DNA of 64,000 bases from Theobroma cacao (GCF_000208745.1 NC_030854.1:35410152-35474151), one strand, 5' to 3'. Positions 34,135-47,262 are shown, numbered from the stretch's first letter. The notes: generated by a model from the letters alone, not told the origin. Numbers and translations are program-made.

Positions 34135-35856
34135 CTAATTCTTTTACATGAAAGATGCCTTGCTGTTGCTGCAGCAGGTATTATATCAGAAAATTTACTC
34201 AAAGCAGTTAGTAAGAGACCTTCCTCGTGGTTAAAGTTATAGTTACTTGAACCTTTTCTTTTTTTAATTTACAGTTGAATCGGCTTACCAGAACTCATTT
34301 GTAGTAACTCATGACAAACGCAACCTTTGAATCTATTTTTTTTCATGTTTTTTTAACTAAGAAAACAATTTCTGTGTCAAGAAAAATGCTTCTGTTCTAA
34401 CTTCTTTTGGCATATAATAATTAAACCAGATTCTTTGGCCCCTACTTGTCCACAGCTCTATCCAAAGAATTGAGCCTGAAAAATATGAAACTCTTCTTTG
34501 AAAAGGAAATAAAAAAAAAAAACTGTGTAAAGTAGAAACTGCCACATTGGAATGAAGATTGATTTGATACCAGAAACCTAATGTCAGTACCAACCTTGTC
34601 TTAAACAATTACTGGTGAACATTTAAACAAAGAGGGGAACGAGTCTCAGAAGTTGTTTACTTTCTTGCCACGTGAAAGACTAGCTACGCAACAATTGGGT
34701 CATTAGACACAAAATTTTCTGAAAATTAAGTAGGCTGTGAACATCAGTCTTAGATGTTGCAGTCCCTTTGACATGAGATTGGTTGTGCTTTACCTACCAA
34801 TATCTTACCAACTCTTCTTTATTTTTCCTTGATCAAGTTGCGCCAAGAAATCTGGCTATATTCATTGCCCCTCCTTGGGCAATGTGCTTTTCTGATTAGT
34901 TCAATAAACATATATAGAAACCACCAAAGCCTCCTCAACGTTCATAGAGCAAGGATCTATGTATAATAGTCAATACTCAAGTTATTTTCAATTCATATGA
35001 ATTCCGACTGATGCTCATACCAACTAAGTGGCCAAAATGATAAAACAAAGATGTAGCGGTAAAGCAAGGCTAATTAATCTTACAAGAAATTGATGTTTTC
35101 CATGTAATAAGCATACATGTCATAGGTTAAGTATCTATGAACATGTCAGAATAGACTTTTCAACCCGAGATATCTTCAGCCAAAAAACCAGAAGCTCTAA
35201 GTCTTAACGTAAATTTATTGCAACTGTGCTCCATGAATCATGCTATTAATTTGTATATCAATTTATTGAGTTCTATGTAAAATCTGTTGGCCTGTTGCAC
35301 CAACAAAATAAATAATAAATTCACATTTAGTACCTTAATTGAATTAAGGAGAAAAAATAGGCCACCAAGAGAAAGAAATAGTCTTGCTATCATTAATTAG
35401 TACTGTTTTAAGAAATTAGAATGGTAAGATGGAAAATCATATGCAATTTCTAGATCTTGTACTGCTAAATAAGTAACATTCAACATGGATGGTGAACTGT
35501 CAGGAAAGTGATAGATAGTATAGAGGCATACCATTGGATAAGAGCCCATACAGTTTAAAAGTATATATAGAATTCTGAAGTCAAACGAGAGATTGGTTGC
35601 CTGACTTTCAGATGCAACCTACACTCTGAAAACATCATAGACAGAAATATGACAACTTCCAAGACCAATTTTTCAATAATGTAAACATAAGGATGAGTAA
35701 AATAAACCAGCATAATGAATAAATGATTGAAACTTTTTTGGAGATTAATTAATGATTCTTCTTGAAAAGTCTTTACCTGCTAGTTAATGAAAATATTGAC
35801 CTGGTCATTGGCTTCCATCTATTTTTTTTTCTTTTGAAAAGCCATTGGTTTCCATC
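34135..35856. repeat. Spacer block beta, second part, upstream of GLP-D
   Basis: Paralogous to about 13131-14886 (before GLP-C) and 61306-63030. ORFs such as 34357-34608 are spurious. It supplies the GLP-D upstream region. Confidence 0.85.
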
Positions 35857-35864
35857 TATAAATA
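35857..35864 (+). promoter_or_regulatory. TATA box of GLP-D
   Basis: CATCTATAAATAGCAC about 100 bp before the ATG. The equivalent spot in the third spacer copy (63030/63031) is where a hAT-like element begins. Confidence 0.75.
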
Positions 35865-35960
35865 GCACTGCCTGCCATTCAAAGTTTCTCACTCTTCTCC
35901 AAAACCAATAGCATACAACTAGCTAACTCAAAGTAAGCAAAGCTTAGCTGGTATATCATA

Positions 35961-36817
35961 ATGAAAGGAATTCACTGCTTCCTTGTTGCTTTTACCCTCT
36001 TGGCTTTTGCTAACTCATTAGCATCAGCCTTTGACCCTAGTCCTCTCCAGGACTTTTGTGTGGCTATCAACGACACCAAGAATGGCGGTAGGCATTTAGT
36101 TTAATTATGTTTTCAGGACTTTATGTTATATTCATGATGCCAATGCCTGAGCTGAAGGACTTTCAGCTTAGGAGGAATATTTTTTTAATAATATAATAGC
36201 ATTGCTAAAAGGTACTATGCTTTTGCATGGGATGATATACGTACATCGACTAACCTGTCTTTCCTGCAGTGTTTGTAAATGGGAAGTTCTGCAAGGACCC
36301 AAAGCTCGCAGTAGCAGATGACTTCTTCTATTCAGGCCTCAACATGCCAGGAAACACATCAAATCCAGTTGGATCAAATGTCACTACTGTCAATGTTGAC
36401 CAAATACCAGGACTTAACACCCTTGGCATATCTCTGGTTCGAATTGACTATGCACCTTATGGTGGCCTAAATCCCCCTCACACTCACCCCCGTGGCACTG
36501 AAATCCTAGTGGTCGTGGAGGGCACACTCTACGTTGGTTTTGTTACATCCAACCCGGAGAACCGTCTCTTCACTAAAGTCCTAAATCCTGGAGATGTTTT
36601 TGTTTTCCCAATTGGTTTGATCCACTTCCAGTTCAATATAGGGAAAACAGCGGCTGTCGCCTTTGCTGGTCTCAGCAGCCAAAATGCAGGGGTTATAACT
36701 ATTGCTAAGGCAGTCTTTGGCTCAAACCCACCAATCAATCCGGATGTTCTCACAAAGGCCTTCCAGTTGGACAAGAGAGTGGTTAGCTATCTTCAGTCCC
36801 GGTTCTGGTCAGATTAA
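35961..36817 (+). CDS. Germin-like protein GLP-D, subfamily 1 type, two exons
   Basis: Exon 1 is 35961-36087 and exon 2 is 36270-36817. The 182 bp intron has GTAGGC at the donor, as in GLP-C, and CCTGCAG at the acceptor. The product is 224 aa. The signal peptide covers residues 1-23 ([10 protein letters not shown] start). The pair is Cys33 and Cys50, the ligands are His113, His115, Glu120 and His161, and Asn71 is in NTS. Differences from GLP-C are conservative or on the surface side of the alignment: two in the signal peptide (MR versus IH) and seven in exon 2, such as KVLN for KVLY and DKRVVS for DKSMVA. No ligand is changed. GLP-F follows 2.8 kb downstream in the same orientation. Confidence 0.93.
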
Positions 36818-39531
36818 AAACTAATTTAAGAGCCAAGTCAAAACCCAGAAGTTTGTTGCTTGTTTTGAATAATGTTGCCATTAATTTTCTACATGAAAGT
36901 CATATTATTCTACTTACTGTAATACAATAAACAGGCTGGTTGATGATGGACCTCTCCAGTCTCCTCTGTCCTTGTGATCATTCTGGGTATAAAAATCATA
37001 ATATATATACGTCAATTTGCAATCTCTCTCTCATGCTCACATGTGTATGCAAGGTAAAAAGCAGATAGAATTTTACATATACAAGTCAAGTAACTTTGAA
37101 GCAATATACTTTGTATTCTTTTGCGAGTGTCAAAATACAGTGCAAAAATGAGAGGTTGATTACCCAGTGGTCTGAGGTGTGCACTAGTAATGATAAACAT
37201 TGTCTGATGAAGAGGTTGAGATATGAACTACTTCAACATAACATTATAACCAGAGAAATCAGATTAGGGTGAAAATTAGACAGGATATTAATTTGCTGAC
37301 TCTTGGGGTTGAATCAATTACATATTCAACACCAAACCCTGCCTTCCCCTGCAAGGTACACTGCATATAAAATAATTCTGAAGGTGGAATTCTACAAAAC
37401 CAAATGCCTTACCTGTTAGATAAGTTGGTATGTTCAACTTCGATCCAATTAATTGTGTCCAAAACATCACTAAGAAGACAAGACATGTCCCTCACTTTAT
37501 AGAGTAACCTGGTAGATATTAGGTGGAAAAAAAATTTGAGGTGCAGAACGTTCTCTCAGTATGCTTGTGAAACTAACTAAGGTTTTTTATTTTTATTTTC
37601 TTTAATGGCCAGACAAGTTGATGAGTTGTTAGACAATCTAGAATTGGAATATATCCATTAGGATACTAAAGAGTTAAATCTGTAATGAATTGATTTTGTG
37701 ACTCGGTGAAGTCAGTTGCTTATTGATGTAATTAGATCTTGAATACTGGTGTATGAGCCTAAACCGAAGCTGTCAGTTTGTCCATATATTAAAGTACAAA
37801 TGCCTTGCCCTTGCTGCTACATTTTGCCACAGCTATCTACTTCATCTGTTAGCTCAGGGCCTTGCACAATCACCATGTTGGTTACTTGCTCCTTTACTCC
37901 CTTTTCTGTTTCTGCCTTTTTCAGTAATTCAGTTGTTTTAAAATTGAGTGATCTTACAAGAACTCATGAGTCATGACAAATTTGAAAGACAAGTCCCTAT
38001 AAATGTCAAGAGAAATGCTTCTGCTCTTAATTTCTTGTGGCATCTAATTAACTACGTATGCTTCTTTGCCTAATATTAATCTGATGATAGGTAGAAGCTG
38101 CCATGAAAATATGAAACGCTTCTCAGAACACATCATAAGATAAACTGATTAATTACAAAGGATACATATATAATGTCAGCAACAAATTTGTATTAAATAA
38201 TAACATGTGATCTCTCACATAAATATGATTCAAAGTCTTTGAAGTTACAGAAGTCTTCAAGCTTACCTTTTTTTTTTCACGTCTGGAAGACTGACTAGGC
38301 AAATTTGAGTCATTACACGTTACACGGTCACAATTGCAAGTTGCAATCCATTGAACAGGATCTGCATAGTATAATCTGTTGATAATTTTTTTGTAGCTCA
38401 ATGTCATTATCACCTACCAATACTTTTAACAACTATTCTTATTGTTCATTAATAATGTTATGCAAGATAATTAATCACTTTCTATTTTGCCATTAGGCTT
38501 CCTTGGTTAGATCACCAAATAAAGAAATCACCAAGTGACCTCAATGCTCAATGATTATTCATGTCTGCGAGAGTTACAACTGAGTCATCACCCACAATCT
38601 TGAAACAGTTTCTTCCAGCCACAGTTTTGCCAATTCTAAGATCAATTCAAAGCAGCCCTAATTAATTTTTGGCTAATTGAGGATGTTTGAGTCTAGCATG
38701 GTTAATTGAACTTGCAAGAAATTACTAATGTTGTGAATGTGATAAGCACAGATGTAATATGTTTGAGTATTCATGAACATGTCAGATTAGACTTTGTCAA
38801 TTGAGACTATATAATATGTTGATTGGGGATAAAGTTAGAAACCTTAAATGTAGCATAAGTTTTTGTCTCATTAGCACTTCTTAGATCATGCTAATTACAA
38901 AGAATGAATTGAGTTCAACGGACAAAACTTTGCCGGTTGTTAGCAGCAACTCCAGATATAAATGAAATTATCTCACTCAAATAATGAATAAAAGAAAGGA
39001 CAAAGTTGAAGGTATGAAGAAGACTATGTAAACTTGTTTATGATGAGTTCATATTTGATGGTATGTGATGCACTTCGTAAATATCTATAAACTTATTTAC
39101 TAGGGAAACATTCATTTGCTACCTAATCCAAAATTTTTTATAAATGTTTGTAATTTCAAAGAAGTGGCAATCAAGTTATTACTTTTTCATAATGTGGAGA
39201 ATTATACCCCAACTGCAGGTTATCAAATATGAACTTGTTAATTTCTAGCATTTCTTTCCACAAAGGCAACACAGAATCAATCAACGCATAAAACTTCATT
39301 CCAAAACGAAAAATATAGGAAAGATACATAGAAGTCTTGAGTGAATTAAGACCTGTTCCACGACAATGTTAGAATGATGTGAGACATGGATGAGGAAAAC
39401 GGGACTAGAAAGTGTAGTTGTTGAAGAATGATTCATCTCCCAAATAGAAAATAACTAGTTGTAAAGGCACATGGCCAGTAGTCACCAACTTCATTGAGAG
39501 GAAACAAGGACCAGTTCATTTGTTTTCCATC
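36818..39531. repeat. Spacer between GLP-D and GLP-F
   Basis: Paralogous to 15849-17895 after GLP-C, with several indels. Its right end is the promoter of GLP-F. No gene seen; ORFs at 37749-37976 and 38153-38413 have no family features. Confidence 0.8.
36926..36931 (+). terminator. Polyadenylation signal of GLP-D
   Basis: AATAAA in ACAATAAACAGG about 110 bp after the stop, identical in context to GLP-C. Confidence 0.5.
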
Positions 39532-39539
39532 TATAAATA
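39532..39539 (+). promoter_or_regulatory. TATA box of GLP-F
   Basis: CCATCTATAAATAGACC about 95 bp before the ATG. Confidence 0.75.
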
Positions 39540-39632
39540 GACCTTTCTGCCATGCGGGATTTCTCACCCCTCTCCCAAGTACTAGCATACAGCTCCACAA
39601 AGTAGGATAGATTTCCTGCCAGCGGAATTCTA

Positions 39633-40455
39633 ATGAAAGGAGTTCAACTTTTCGTTGTAGCTTCTGCCTTCTTGGCCTTCGCTTGGTCATTGGCCTCAGC
39701 TTCTGACCCTAGCCCTCTCCAAGACTTCTGTGTAGCCATCAATGACACCAAGGATGGCGGTATGTTATAGTATTATGTTTTGTTTCTCAGGACTTTTATG
39801 TTAATTATTATTTTATGTCAATGACTATAATGGATGCAAAGGCTTCCATTCCGAGCAATATTTTTCTTCATAATTAACTAGCATTGCTTTCATTGATGCA
39901 GTGTTCGTAAATGGGAAGTTCTGCAAGGACCCAAAGCTTGCCAAGGCAGAAGACTTCTTCTATTCAGGGCTCAATATCCCCAGAAACACATCAAATCCAG
40001 TGGGATCAACTGTGACTCCTGTCAATGTTGCACAGATACTAGGACTTAACACTCTTGGCATATCTCTTGCTCGAATTGACTATGCTCCGTACGGAGGCCT
40101 AAACCCCCCTCACACTCATCCTCGTGCCTCTGAGATCCTAGTGGTTTTAGAGGGCACACTTTACGTTGGCTTTGTTACATCCAACCCGGAGAATCGTCTC
40201 ATCACCAAAGTCTTGTACCCTGGAGATGTGTTTGTTTTCCCAGTTGGTCTCATCCACTTCCAGCTCAATATAGGGAAAACTAATGCAGTTGCCTTTGCTG
40301 GTCTCAGCAGCCAAAATCCAGGAGTTATCACTATTGCAAATGCAGTGTTTGGCTCAAAGCCTCCCATCAATCCTGATGTTCTCACCAAGGCCTTCCAGCT
40401 GGACAAGAATATTGTTACCTCTCTTCAGTCCCGGTTCTGGTGGGACAACAATTAA
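39633..40455 (+). CDS. Germin-like protein GLP-F, subfamily 1 type, two exons
   Basis: Exon 1 is 39633-39759 and exon 2 is 39902-40455, with a 142 bp intron (GTATGT to GATGCAG). The product is 226 aa. The signal peptide covers residues 1-23 ([10 protein letters not shown] start; a Trp replaces the usual small residue in FAWSLASA). The Cys pair is Cys33 and Cys50. The ligands are His113, His115 and Glu120 in [10 protein letters not shown], and His161 in FPVGLIHFQ. Asn71 is in NTS. It ends FWWDNN. The usual QIPGLNTLG reads QILGLNTLG, a Pro to Leu change. Its second half is almost identical in DNA to GLP-G, which suggests gene conversion. An ORF antisense to exon 2 is a mirror of the conserved coding frame and is not a gene. 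Confidence 0.93.
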
Positions 40456-41242
40456 TTTGAATAATGTGTCATGAATCCATAAGATATTGAAATTTTTTAT
40501 TTTGAATAATGTGTCATCCATCTTCTTTCCTATTGTCGTGAACCTAATTATAATGCATCAAGTGATTACATTTGTACCTCTCCTTTGCTGTGTTCAGCAT
40601 TCTATATATTAAAATTTTTTAAGCCATAACATTGCATTCTATGTATTCTGTGCTCCTTTGAACATGTGGAGGGAAATTTATAATTAGTGGTTAATTGTGC
40701 AATGCTGTCAAGAGGGAGAAATGTACAATTGGTGAAGTTGATATTTGCAGACCTCATTAGAAAATTAATGGGGCAAGTTAATCAGTATAGTTAGCAAAAA
40801 AGACTATAACTTTGGCAAATAAAGAGTGCAGCGAAGGTTAAATAAAATGTGTACAATTAACATCCCACAACCTCTCCTCCTTTTTCCTCCTAAGGAAACC
40901 CTAAAGGAATAATAATTCTGATCCTTTCAGATGCATGCATGATAAGCATGTTTCCTAGTTTACAGGTCAATTCTCCAAACTATAAGACCTTAAATGCAAC
41001 CAGAGGAAAAAACAAGATCAGGAAGCATTAGGTGTTAACATGATCTGGTGAGATGACAGCAATTATTGATATAAGTGATCACAGTGAAATGAGACCTATT
41101 AGTTACTAAGGCTTTTAATTGAGTGTGTGACCTGCAACATCGATCCTTGAATTTGGGCAAATGATGTCTGACCTTACAAGAACTTTAGGGTAACTAATGT
41201 GTGCATGCCAAACTTTTATCAAACAATAATGTGAATAATGAT
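40456..41242. other. 3' flank of GLP-F, no gene seen
   Basis: AT-rich sequence with the GLP-F 3' UTR. An 18-nt motif (TTGAATAATGTGTCAT) occurs twice, at about 40457 and 40503. It ends with ATGAT (41238-41242), the left TSD of the nested transposon stack. Confidence 0.5.
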
Positions 41243-41244
41243 TG

Positions 41245-41811
41245 TGTTAGAACACCAAACTGAAAACTTAGAAATTGGCTTCAAGGCATGTATCAATGCC
41301 ACTGCCCTTGAGGTTTTATTCGCTCCCACTTGTAGTGTCCAAAAGAGTTTCCGATGTATAAACCTTGAAGATACAATGAAGCCCAATAATTGACGACGTT
41401 TTGCACTGACGAAATCAATCCACTGAGCACTCACTGGAATATAACAAGATTATCAACATTTTATAATATTTTTCTACAGGAAAATAGTATAGAAGAAAAC
41501 TTGAGAAATTTGAGAAAGGAAGGAAAGTTTTTTGTTTTTCTGATATGTGTTTTGTTGGATAAAGGGAGTCTCTTTTATAGGCATAATGCCTGTTCCCAAC
41601 AAATACTGTTTGTGTCTATTTCAAAGAGTTGCTTCCTGTTGGTCTTTTCCAACAGACGTAACTTTTTTTCTTATTTATTTATTTTTTTTAATTTTATTTA
41701 TTTATTTCCAACAGACACAACCCTTCTTTTAATTTAATTTCCAACAGTCACAATTTTTCCTTTTATTAAGATATGAAATCATATATTTTTTTTATTTGAA
41801 AATATCCAACA
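41245..41811 (-). mobile_element. 3' LTR of inner minus-strand Copia (567 bp)
   Basis: On the plus strand it starts TGTTAGAACACC and ends ATATCCAACA. It is followed by ATCCCCCACC, the complement of the polypurine tract (GGTGGGGGAT). TSD GATTG at 41240-41244. Confidence 0.9.
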
Positions 41812-42362
41812 ATCCCCCACCATTTTCAAATTAATTCAAATTTTCGATAATCTTGGAAATCAATTGCATAAATGAAGGTGTCTTCCGATTGAAACTTCAC
41901 TTAGTGAAAACATATTAAAGTTAATCGAAATTGCATGGTAGACTATGCTTTGAACCAGCTATTCCATTTGGTTAATCGAATACATCTCACACAACAATTT
42001 CAATACCAATAAATGCACAGTATCTCATGATGCTCTAATGGCCATGCCTCTGTATCTTCTTTTCATGAGTACTGTTAGAGCCAAGCTCTTGAACTCCTAG
42101 AAGCGGCCACACTTCACACTCACATAGGTAGATCCCATGAATGCCCCCGTAACTAAAGCATTCTAACAAATTATGTTATGGGTCTATTAAGATATATAAA
42201 TCATCATTTCCTTATCATTACGGGTACCTAGCACTTCACTTAAGATAAAATATATTATATTATAGTGCTAGCAGCCACATTCAAATGATGTACTTTATCT
42301 CATTGAACTCAAGACTTGACGTTATACCAAGCGTTGAGTCAAGTTTCCACCATTGGTGACTT
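41812..42362 (-). mobile_element. 3' untranslated part of inner Copia
   Basis: About 550 bp between the end of pol and the 3' LTR, without an ORF. It belongs to the element. Confidence 0.7.
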
Positions 42363-45300
42363 TCAATTTATGAGCTTGAGTCCCATCCCTTTTGAGGTCT
42401 TATTTACAAGATCTCTAGCAAGATTTTTTGTTAAAGGATCCGTCAAGTTTTCACTAGACCTCACAAAAGTTATAATGATCACTCCATCAAAAATTAACTG
42501 TCGAACATAGCTATGTCTTAATCCAATATGTTTAGATTTTCCATTATACACTTGGCTATATGCTTTTGCTAGAGTTGCTTCACTATCACAATGGATAGAA
42601 ATTGGAGAAATTGGTTTAGGCCATAAAGGCACACCATAGAGTAAATTTCTTAGCCATTCAGCTTTTTTAGTGGCAGCAGCCAATGCAATAAATTCGGCTG
42701 CCATGGTAGAATCAGTTATACATGTTTGTTTCTTGAACCGCCAAGAAATGGCACCCCCACCAAGCATGAAGATCCATCCGCTTGTGGAAGCATGATCTTT
42801 TAAACTTGTAATCCAACTAGCATCTGAATATCCTTCTAGCACTGATGGATATCCATTATAGCAAAGTCCATAATTAATTGTTTTCTTTAAATATCTTAGT
42901 ACTCGATTTATGGCTTGCCAATGCAAAGTACCTGGATTACTTGTATATCTACTTAACTTTCCAACAGCAAATGCTATATCTGGCCTTGTACATGTCATTG
43001 CATACATCAAGCAACCAATTACTCTTGCATATTGTAATTGATCAATAGCCCTAACGGCATTAGGTACTAATTTAATTTGAGGATCCATGGGTGTAGATGC
43101 TGGTATACAATTAGTAAGATTAAACTTTTCAAGCACTTTTTCAATGTAGTGCGATTGAGATAAAGTTATGTTATTTTCATCTCGAAATATTTTAATTCCT
43201 AAAATGACATCTGCTACACCCATATCTTTAATTGCAAAGTTTTTTGACAAAAACTTCTTTGTTTCCTCGGTTTGTTCTAAATTCGTACCAAAAATTAACA
43301 TATCATCCACATATAAGCAAATTATAACACCTTTACCATTTTGAAATTTGCTATATATGCACTTGTCAGATTCATTTATGTTGTAGTCATTAGCTAAAAC
43401 AATTTCATCAAATTTTTTATTCCATTGTTTGGGTGCTTGTTTAAGCCCATACAATGATTTGACAAGTTTACAAACTTTATACTCTTGCCCTGAAACAACA
43501 AACCCTTCTGGTTGTTCCATGTAGACTTCCTCTTCTAATTCACCATTTAAAAATGTTGTTTTGACATCCATTTGGTGAATTGCCAACTTATTAATTGATG
43601 CAAGGGAGATTAAAAGTTTAATTGTAGCAATTCTTGCTACTGGAGCATAAGTATCAAAGTAGTCAATCCCTTGCTTTTGCGTAAATCCTTTGGCTACTAA
43701 TCTTGCTTTGAATTTGTCTATGGTTCCATCTACTTTAATTTTCTTTTTGAAAATCCATTTACAACCAATTGGTTTGGAACTTGGTGGAAGATCAACCAAA
43801 ATCTAAGTATTATTTCCCATTATTGAGTCCGTCTCATCATTGATTGCTTCCTTCCAAAATGCAGAATCTTGAGACTTCATTGTCTCATCATATGTAACAA
43901 GGTCTGATTCTAAATTAAAACAATAAGGAATCTTATTGTCAATATTTTCCCTTATTCCTTCTACAAGGAACATATAAAAGTCTGGACCAAAATCTTTTAC
44001 CTTTCTAGCCCCTTTGCTTTTCCTTATTTCTAGTCTAGATTCATCATTATCTTCATTTTGTTCCAATGGAATGACATTTGACTGAATTGATTATAGTGGC
44101 TGTAGTTGTCTTAAAACAGATTTGAATATATTTTCATCAAATATTGCATCTCTTGATTCAATAACAGTATTGACAGGAATTGAATCATTTGGTTCAATTA
44201 CCATGAACCTGTATGCTTTACTATGTTGTGCATATCCTATGAATATGCATTCTATTCCTCTTTCACCCAATTTCTTTCTTTTGGGTTTCGAAATTTTAAC
44301 TACAGCTCTACATCCCCAAACTTTCATATAATTAAGGTTTGGTTTCCTTTTCTTCCATTGCTCATATGGGGTCATTTTGGTTTCCTTTATAGGAACTCTA
44401 TTTAATATATGACAAGCTGTTAACAAAGCTTCTCCCCAAAAACCTTTTCCAATTCCTGAATATGATAACATAACATTTACCATTTCAGTCAAGACCCTAT
44501 TCTTCCCTTCTGCTACACCATTATGTTGTGGTGTGTAAGGTGTTGAAATATGATGGATTGGACTATAATATTCTCCACCTCTATCCGATCTTAAACACTT
44601 GATAAAAGATTCACTTTGTAATTCAACTTCTGATTTATAAACCTTAAATTTATCAAGTACTTCATCTTTAGAATGCAACAAATATACATAGCAATATCTA
44701 GAGAAATCATCAATGAATGTGACAAAATATTTCTTTCTAGCTAATGTAGGTGTACTATGCATATCACACACATCACTATGTATTAATTCAAATAATTTGG
44801 TATTTCTTTTAACTTTAGGAAAAGGATTTCTAGTTATTTTTGTTAGCATGCATGTATTACATTTATCAATATTTGGATTGAATTTTGGAATTAAGTCCAT
44901 TTTATACATGTCATCCAATCTTCTATAATTTAAATGTCCTAATCTATAATGCCATAAATAAGAAGATTCAATCATATAAGCAGAAACATCTATCTTATTA
45001 TTGACAATATTTAGTTTGAACATTCCATCACACATGTAACCGTTCCCAACAAAAATTCCCCCTTTGGACAGAATGAATTTATCTACCTCAAATACAAGCT
45101 TGAAACCAAACTTATTTAATAGACTTTCAGACACTAAATTTTTCCTAACTTCTGGAACATAGAATACATCTTTCAAAGTTAAAGTTTTTCCAGAAGTGAA
45201 TTGAAGTTCAACAGTCCCTTTGCCTTTAATCATTGCTGTAGAAGAATTTCCCATGTATAGGAAATTTTCACACTCACTTGGTACGAAATTCTTGAAAAGA

Positions 45301-45449
45301 CTCTTATCATTGAACACATGTTTTGTTGCTCCAGAATCAACCCACCAGGCATCATTTTCTTCAAGCACATTGATTTCAGAAATCATAGCAATAAAATTTT
45401 CAGAAGCTATTCTTTTTGAAGAATTATTTTCTTCTTCAATAATCGACAT
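42363..45449 (-). CDS. Copia pol polyprotein of the inner element, two nonsense codons
   Basis: One reading frame of about 1,029 codons is interrupted only by a stop at 44091-44093 (after QLQPL) and one at 43803-43805, where Trp of NNTW is TAG. Order: aspartic protease near the start ([12 protein letters not shown]); pre-integrase zinc region ([22 protein letters not shown]); integrase ([34 protein letters not shown]); reverse transcriptase ([38 protein letters not shown]); and RNase H (EGYSDASW, ending GLKLIN). The gap between the second catalytic Asp and the Glu of integrase is 24 residues, against 35 in the outer element. The enzyme is therefore probably dead even apart from the stops. It is the least decayed retroelement in the window. 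Confidence 0.88.
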
Positions 45450-45452
45450 TCA

Positions 45453-46227
45453 TTCTTGAAATGTCTTGGTTTTCCATTATAGAAACATGTGCTTTTATTT
45501 TATCTTTTGAATTTCGGACCATTAGCAATTTGCTTGAACTTCTTTTTGGCAGGTTTAGTGGTATGTCCTTCCTCTACAACATGTACTTTGGCTTCACCAG
45601 AAACAACAACTCGTTCTTGTTTCTTGTATTCCTCTTCAATTCGAAGATGATTTGCCAAAGCCCCAAGAGTTATTTCTTCCTTTTTGTGTTTTAGACTTCT
45701 TTTAAAGTCTTTCCATGATGGAGGAAGTTTGTCTATAATGAAGGATACAATTATAGTTTCATCCATTTTCATTTTATATTGATTAAACTGATTAAGCATT
45801 CTTTCAATTTCTCGTAGTTGTTCTGTAACAGAACGCTCATCAACCATTTGATAATTAATAAAGCGACTAACTAGAAATTTCTTACTTGTTGCATCTTCTG
45901 TCATGTACCTGGCTTCCAGTTTGTCCCATAATTCTTTTGCAGTAGCCTCATCTGGTCTGTGTCAAATAAACCATCAGTCAAACCATTCAAGATGTGACCT
46001 TTGCACATATAATCGGCATTTTCTCATTTTTGCCTTTCTCTCGTTGCAGCAACAGACTCATTTTTTTCTTCTTCTGGTCTAGGTGTGGTTAAAACATAGA
46101 CAACTTTCAAGGTTGATAGTAGGAAATGCATCTTCTTTTGCCATCTTAGAAAGTTGCCACCATCAAACCGATCTAATTTTACAAAGTCAGAAGCCAATTT
46201 TCTTAGTGTCCCACTTGCAGCAACCAT
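45453..46227 (-). pseudogene. Gag of the inner Copia, broken
   Basis: It starts MVAASGTLRKLASDF at 46227, immediately inside the 5' LTR, with FDGGNFLRWQKKMHF typical of UBN2-type plant Gag. A TGA at 46024-46026, a frameshift near 45960 and a stop after PKFKR (45500-45502) break it. The zinc knuckle near 45470 reads [14 protein letters not shown]: the second Cys is Asn. Confidence 0.82.
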
Positions 46228-46255
46228 TGTTGGAACAGAAATAAAACCTTAAGAT

Positions 46256-46821
46256 TGTTAGAACACCAAACTGAAAACTTAGAAATTGGCTTCAAGGCAT
46301 GTATCAATGCCACTGTCCTTAAGGTTTTATTCGCCCCCACTTGTAGTGTGCAAAAGAGTTTTCGACGTATAAACCTTGAAGATACAATGAAGCCCAATGA
46401 TTGACGATGTTTTGCACTAACGAAATCAATCCATTGAGCACTCATCGGAATATAACAAGATTATCAAACTTCTATAATATTTTTCTGCAGAAAAATAGTA
46501 TAGAAGAAAACTTGAGAAATTTGAGAAAGGAAGGAAAGTTTTTTATTTTTCTGATGTGTGTTTTGTTGGGTAAAGGGAGTTTCTTTTATAGGCATAAATG
46601 CCTGTTCCCAACAGACACTGTTTGTGTCTGTTTCAAAGAGTTTCTTCCTGTTGGTATTTTCCAACAGATGTAACTTTTTTTCTTATTTATTTATTTTTTT
46701 AATTTTATTTATTTATTTCCAACAGACACAACCCTTCTTTTAATTTAATTTCTAATAGTCATAATTTTTCCTTTTATTAAGATATGACATCATATATTTT
46801 TTTATTTGAAAATATCCAACA
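46256..46821 (-). mobile_element. 5' LTR of inner minus-strand Copia (566 bp)
   Basis: Matches 41245-41811 with scattered differences visible by eye. TSD GATTG at 46822-46826. The 28 bp between this LTR and the gag ATG contain no TGGTATCAGAG-type primer binding site, unlike the other Copia elements here. Confidence 0.88.
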
Positions 46822-46826
46822 GATTG

Positions 46827-47262
46827 TTGAATATTGATGACTTTTTTATCTACAAACGAAGCTACTGCAGAGGAAGAGGTAATGGTGATTTCAAGGGCCT
46901 GAAGTTCAAAAGGAACAAAAAGATGTCAGATTCAATTTTACTTGTTTGTTTTTATTGTTTATTTTATGTTAGTTGAAAAGTCAAAATTTAGCTACTTGAA
47001 TTAATTGGTAGTGTATGATTCATTGTGCCAGGGAATCTTTCATTCCAACACCCTCGGTCGTTGTAATGCCAGATGGCTTCATCTGGTTTGCTATTTCTTT
47101 TTACATGTTCTCTCTATTTGAACAACATATATATTGGTTGTTAAAATGAAACGCAATGGAGAAGCCGTTTTTGAGGAAATAGTATTTTTCTCTCTCTTCT
47201 TTCTTGACTATTCTCTCTCCTGTTCATCATTTTGATCCTTTGAATATTCAAAAGTTTTAACA
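46827..47262 (+). mobile_element. 5' LTR of outer Copia, remainder
   Basis: Runs from TTGAATATTGATGAC to AAGTTTTAACA. The first two bases (TG) sit at 41243-41244 and again in the duplicated GATTG. It matches 54573-55037. Confidence 0.85.

Noticed and set aside
42363..45449. Domesticated Copia protein
   Set aside because: LTRs, polypurine tract and TSD are present and the frame carries two stops, so it is an ordinary decaying element.
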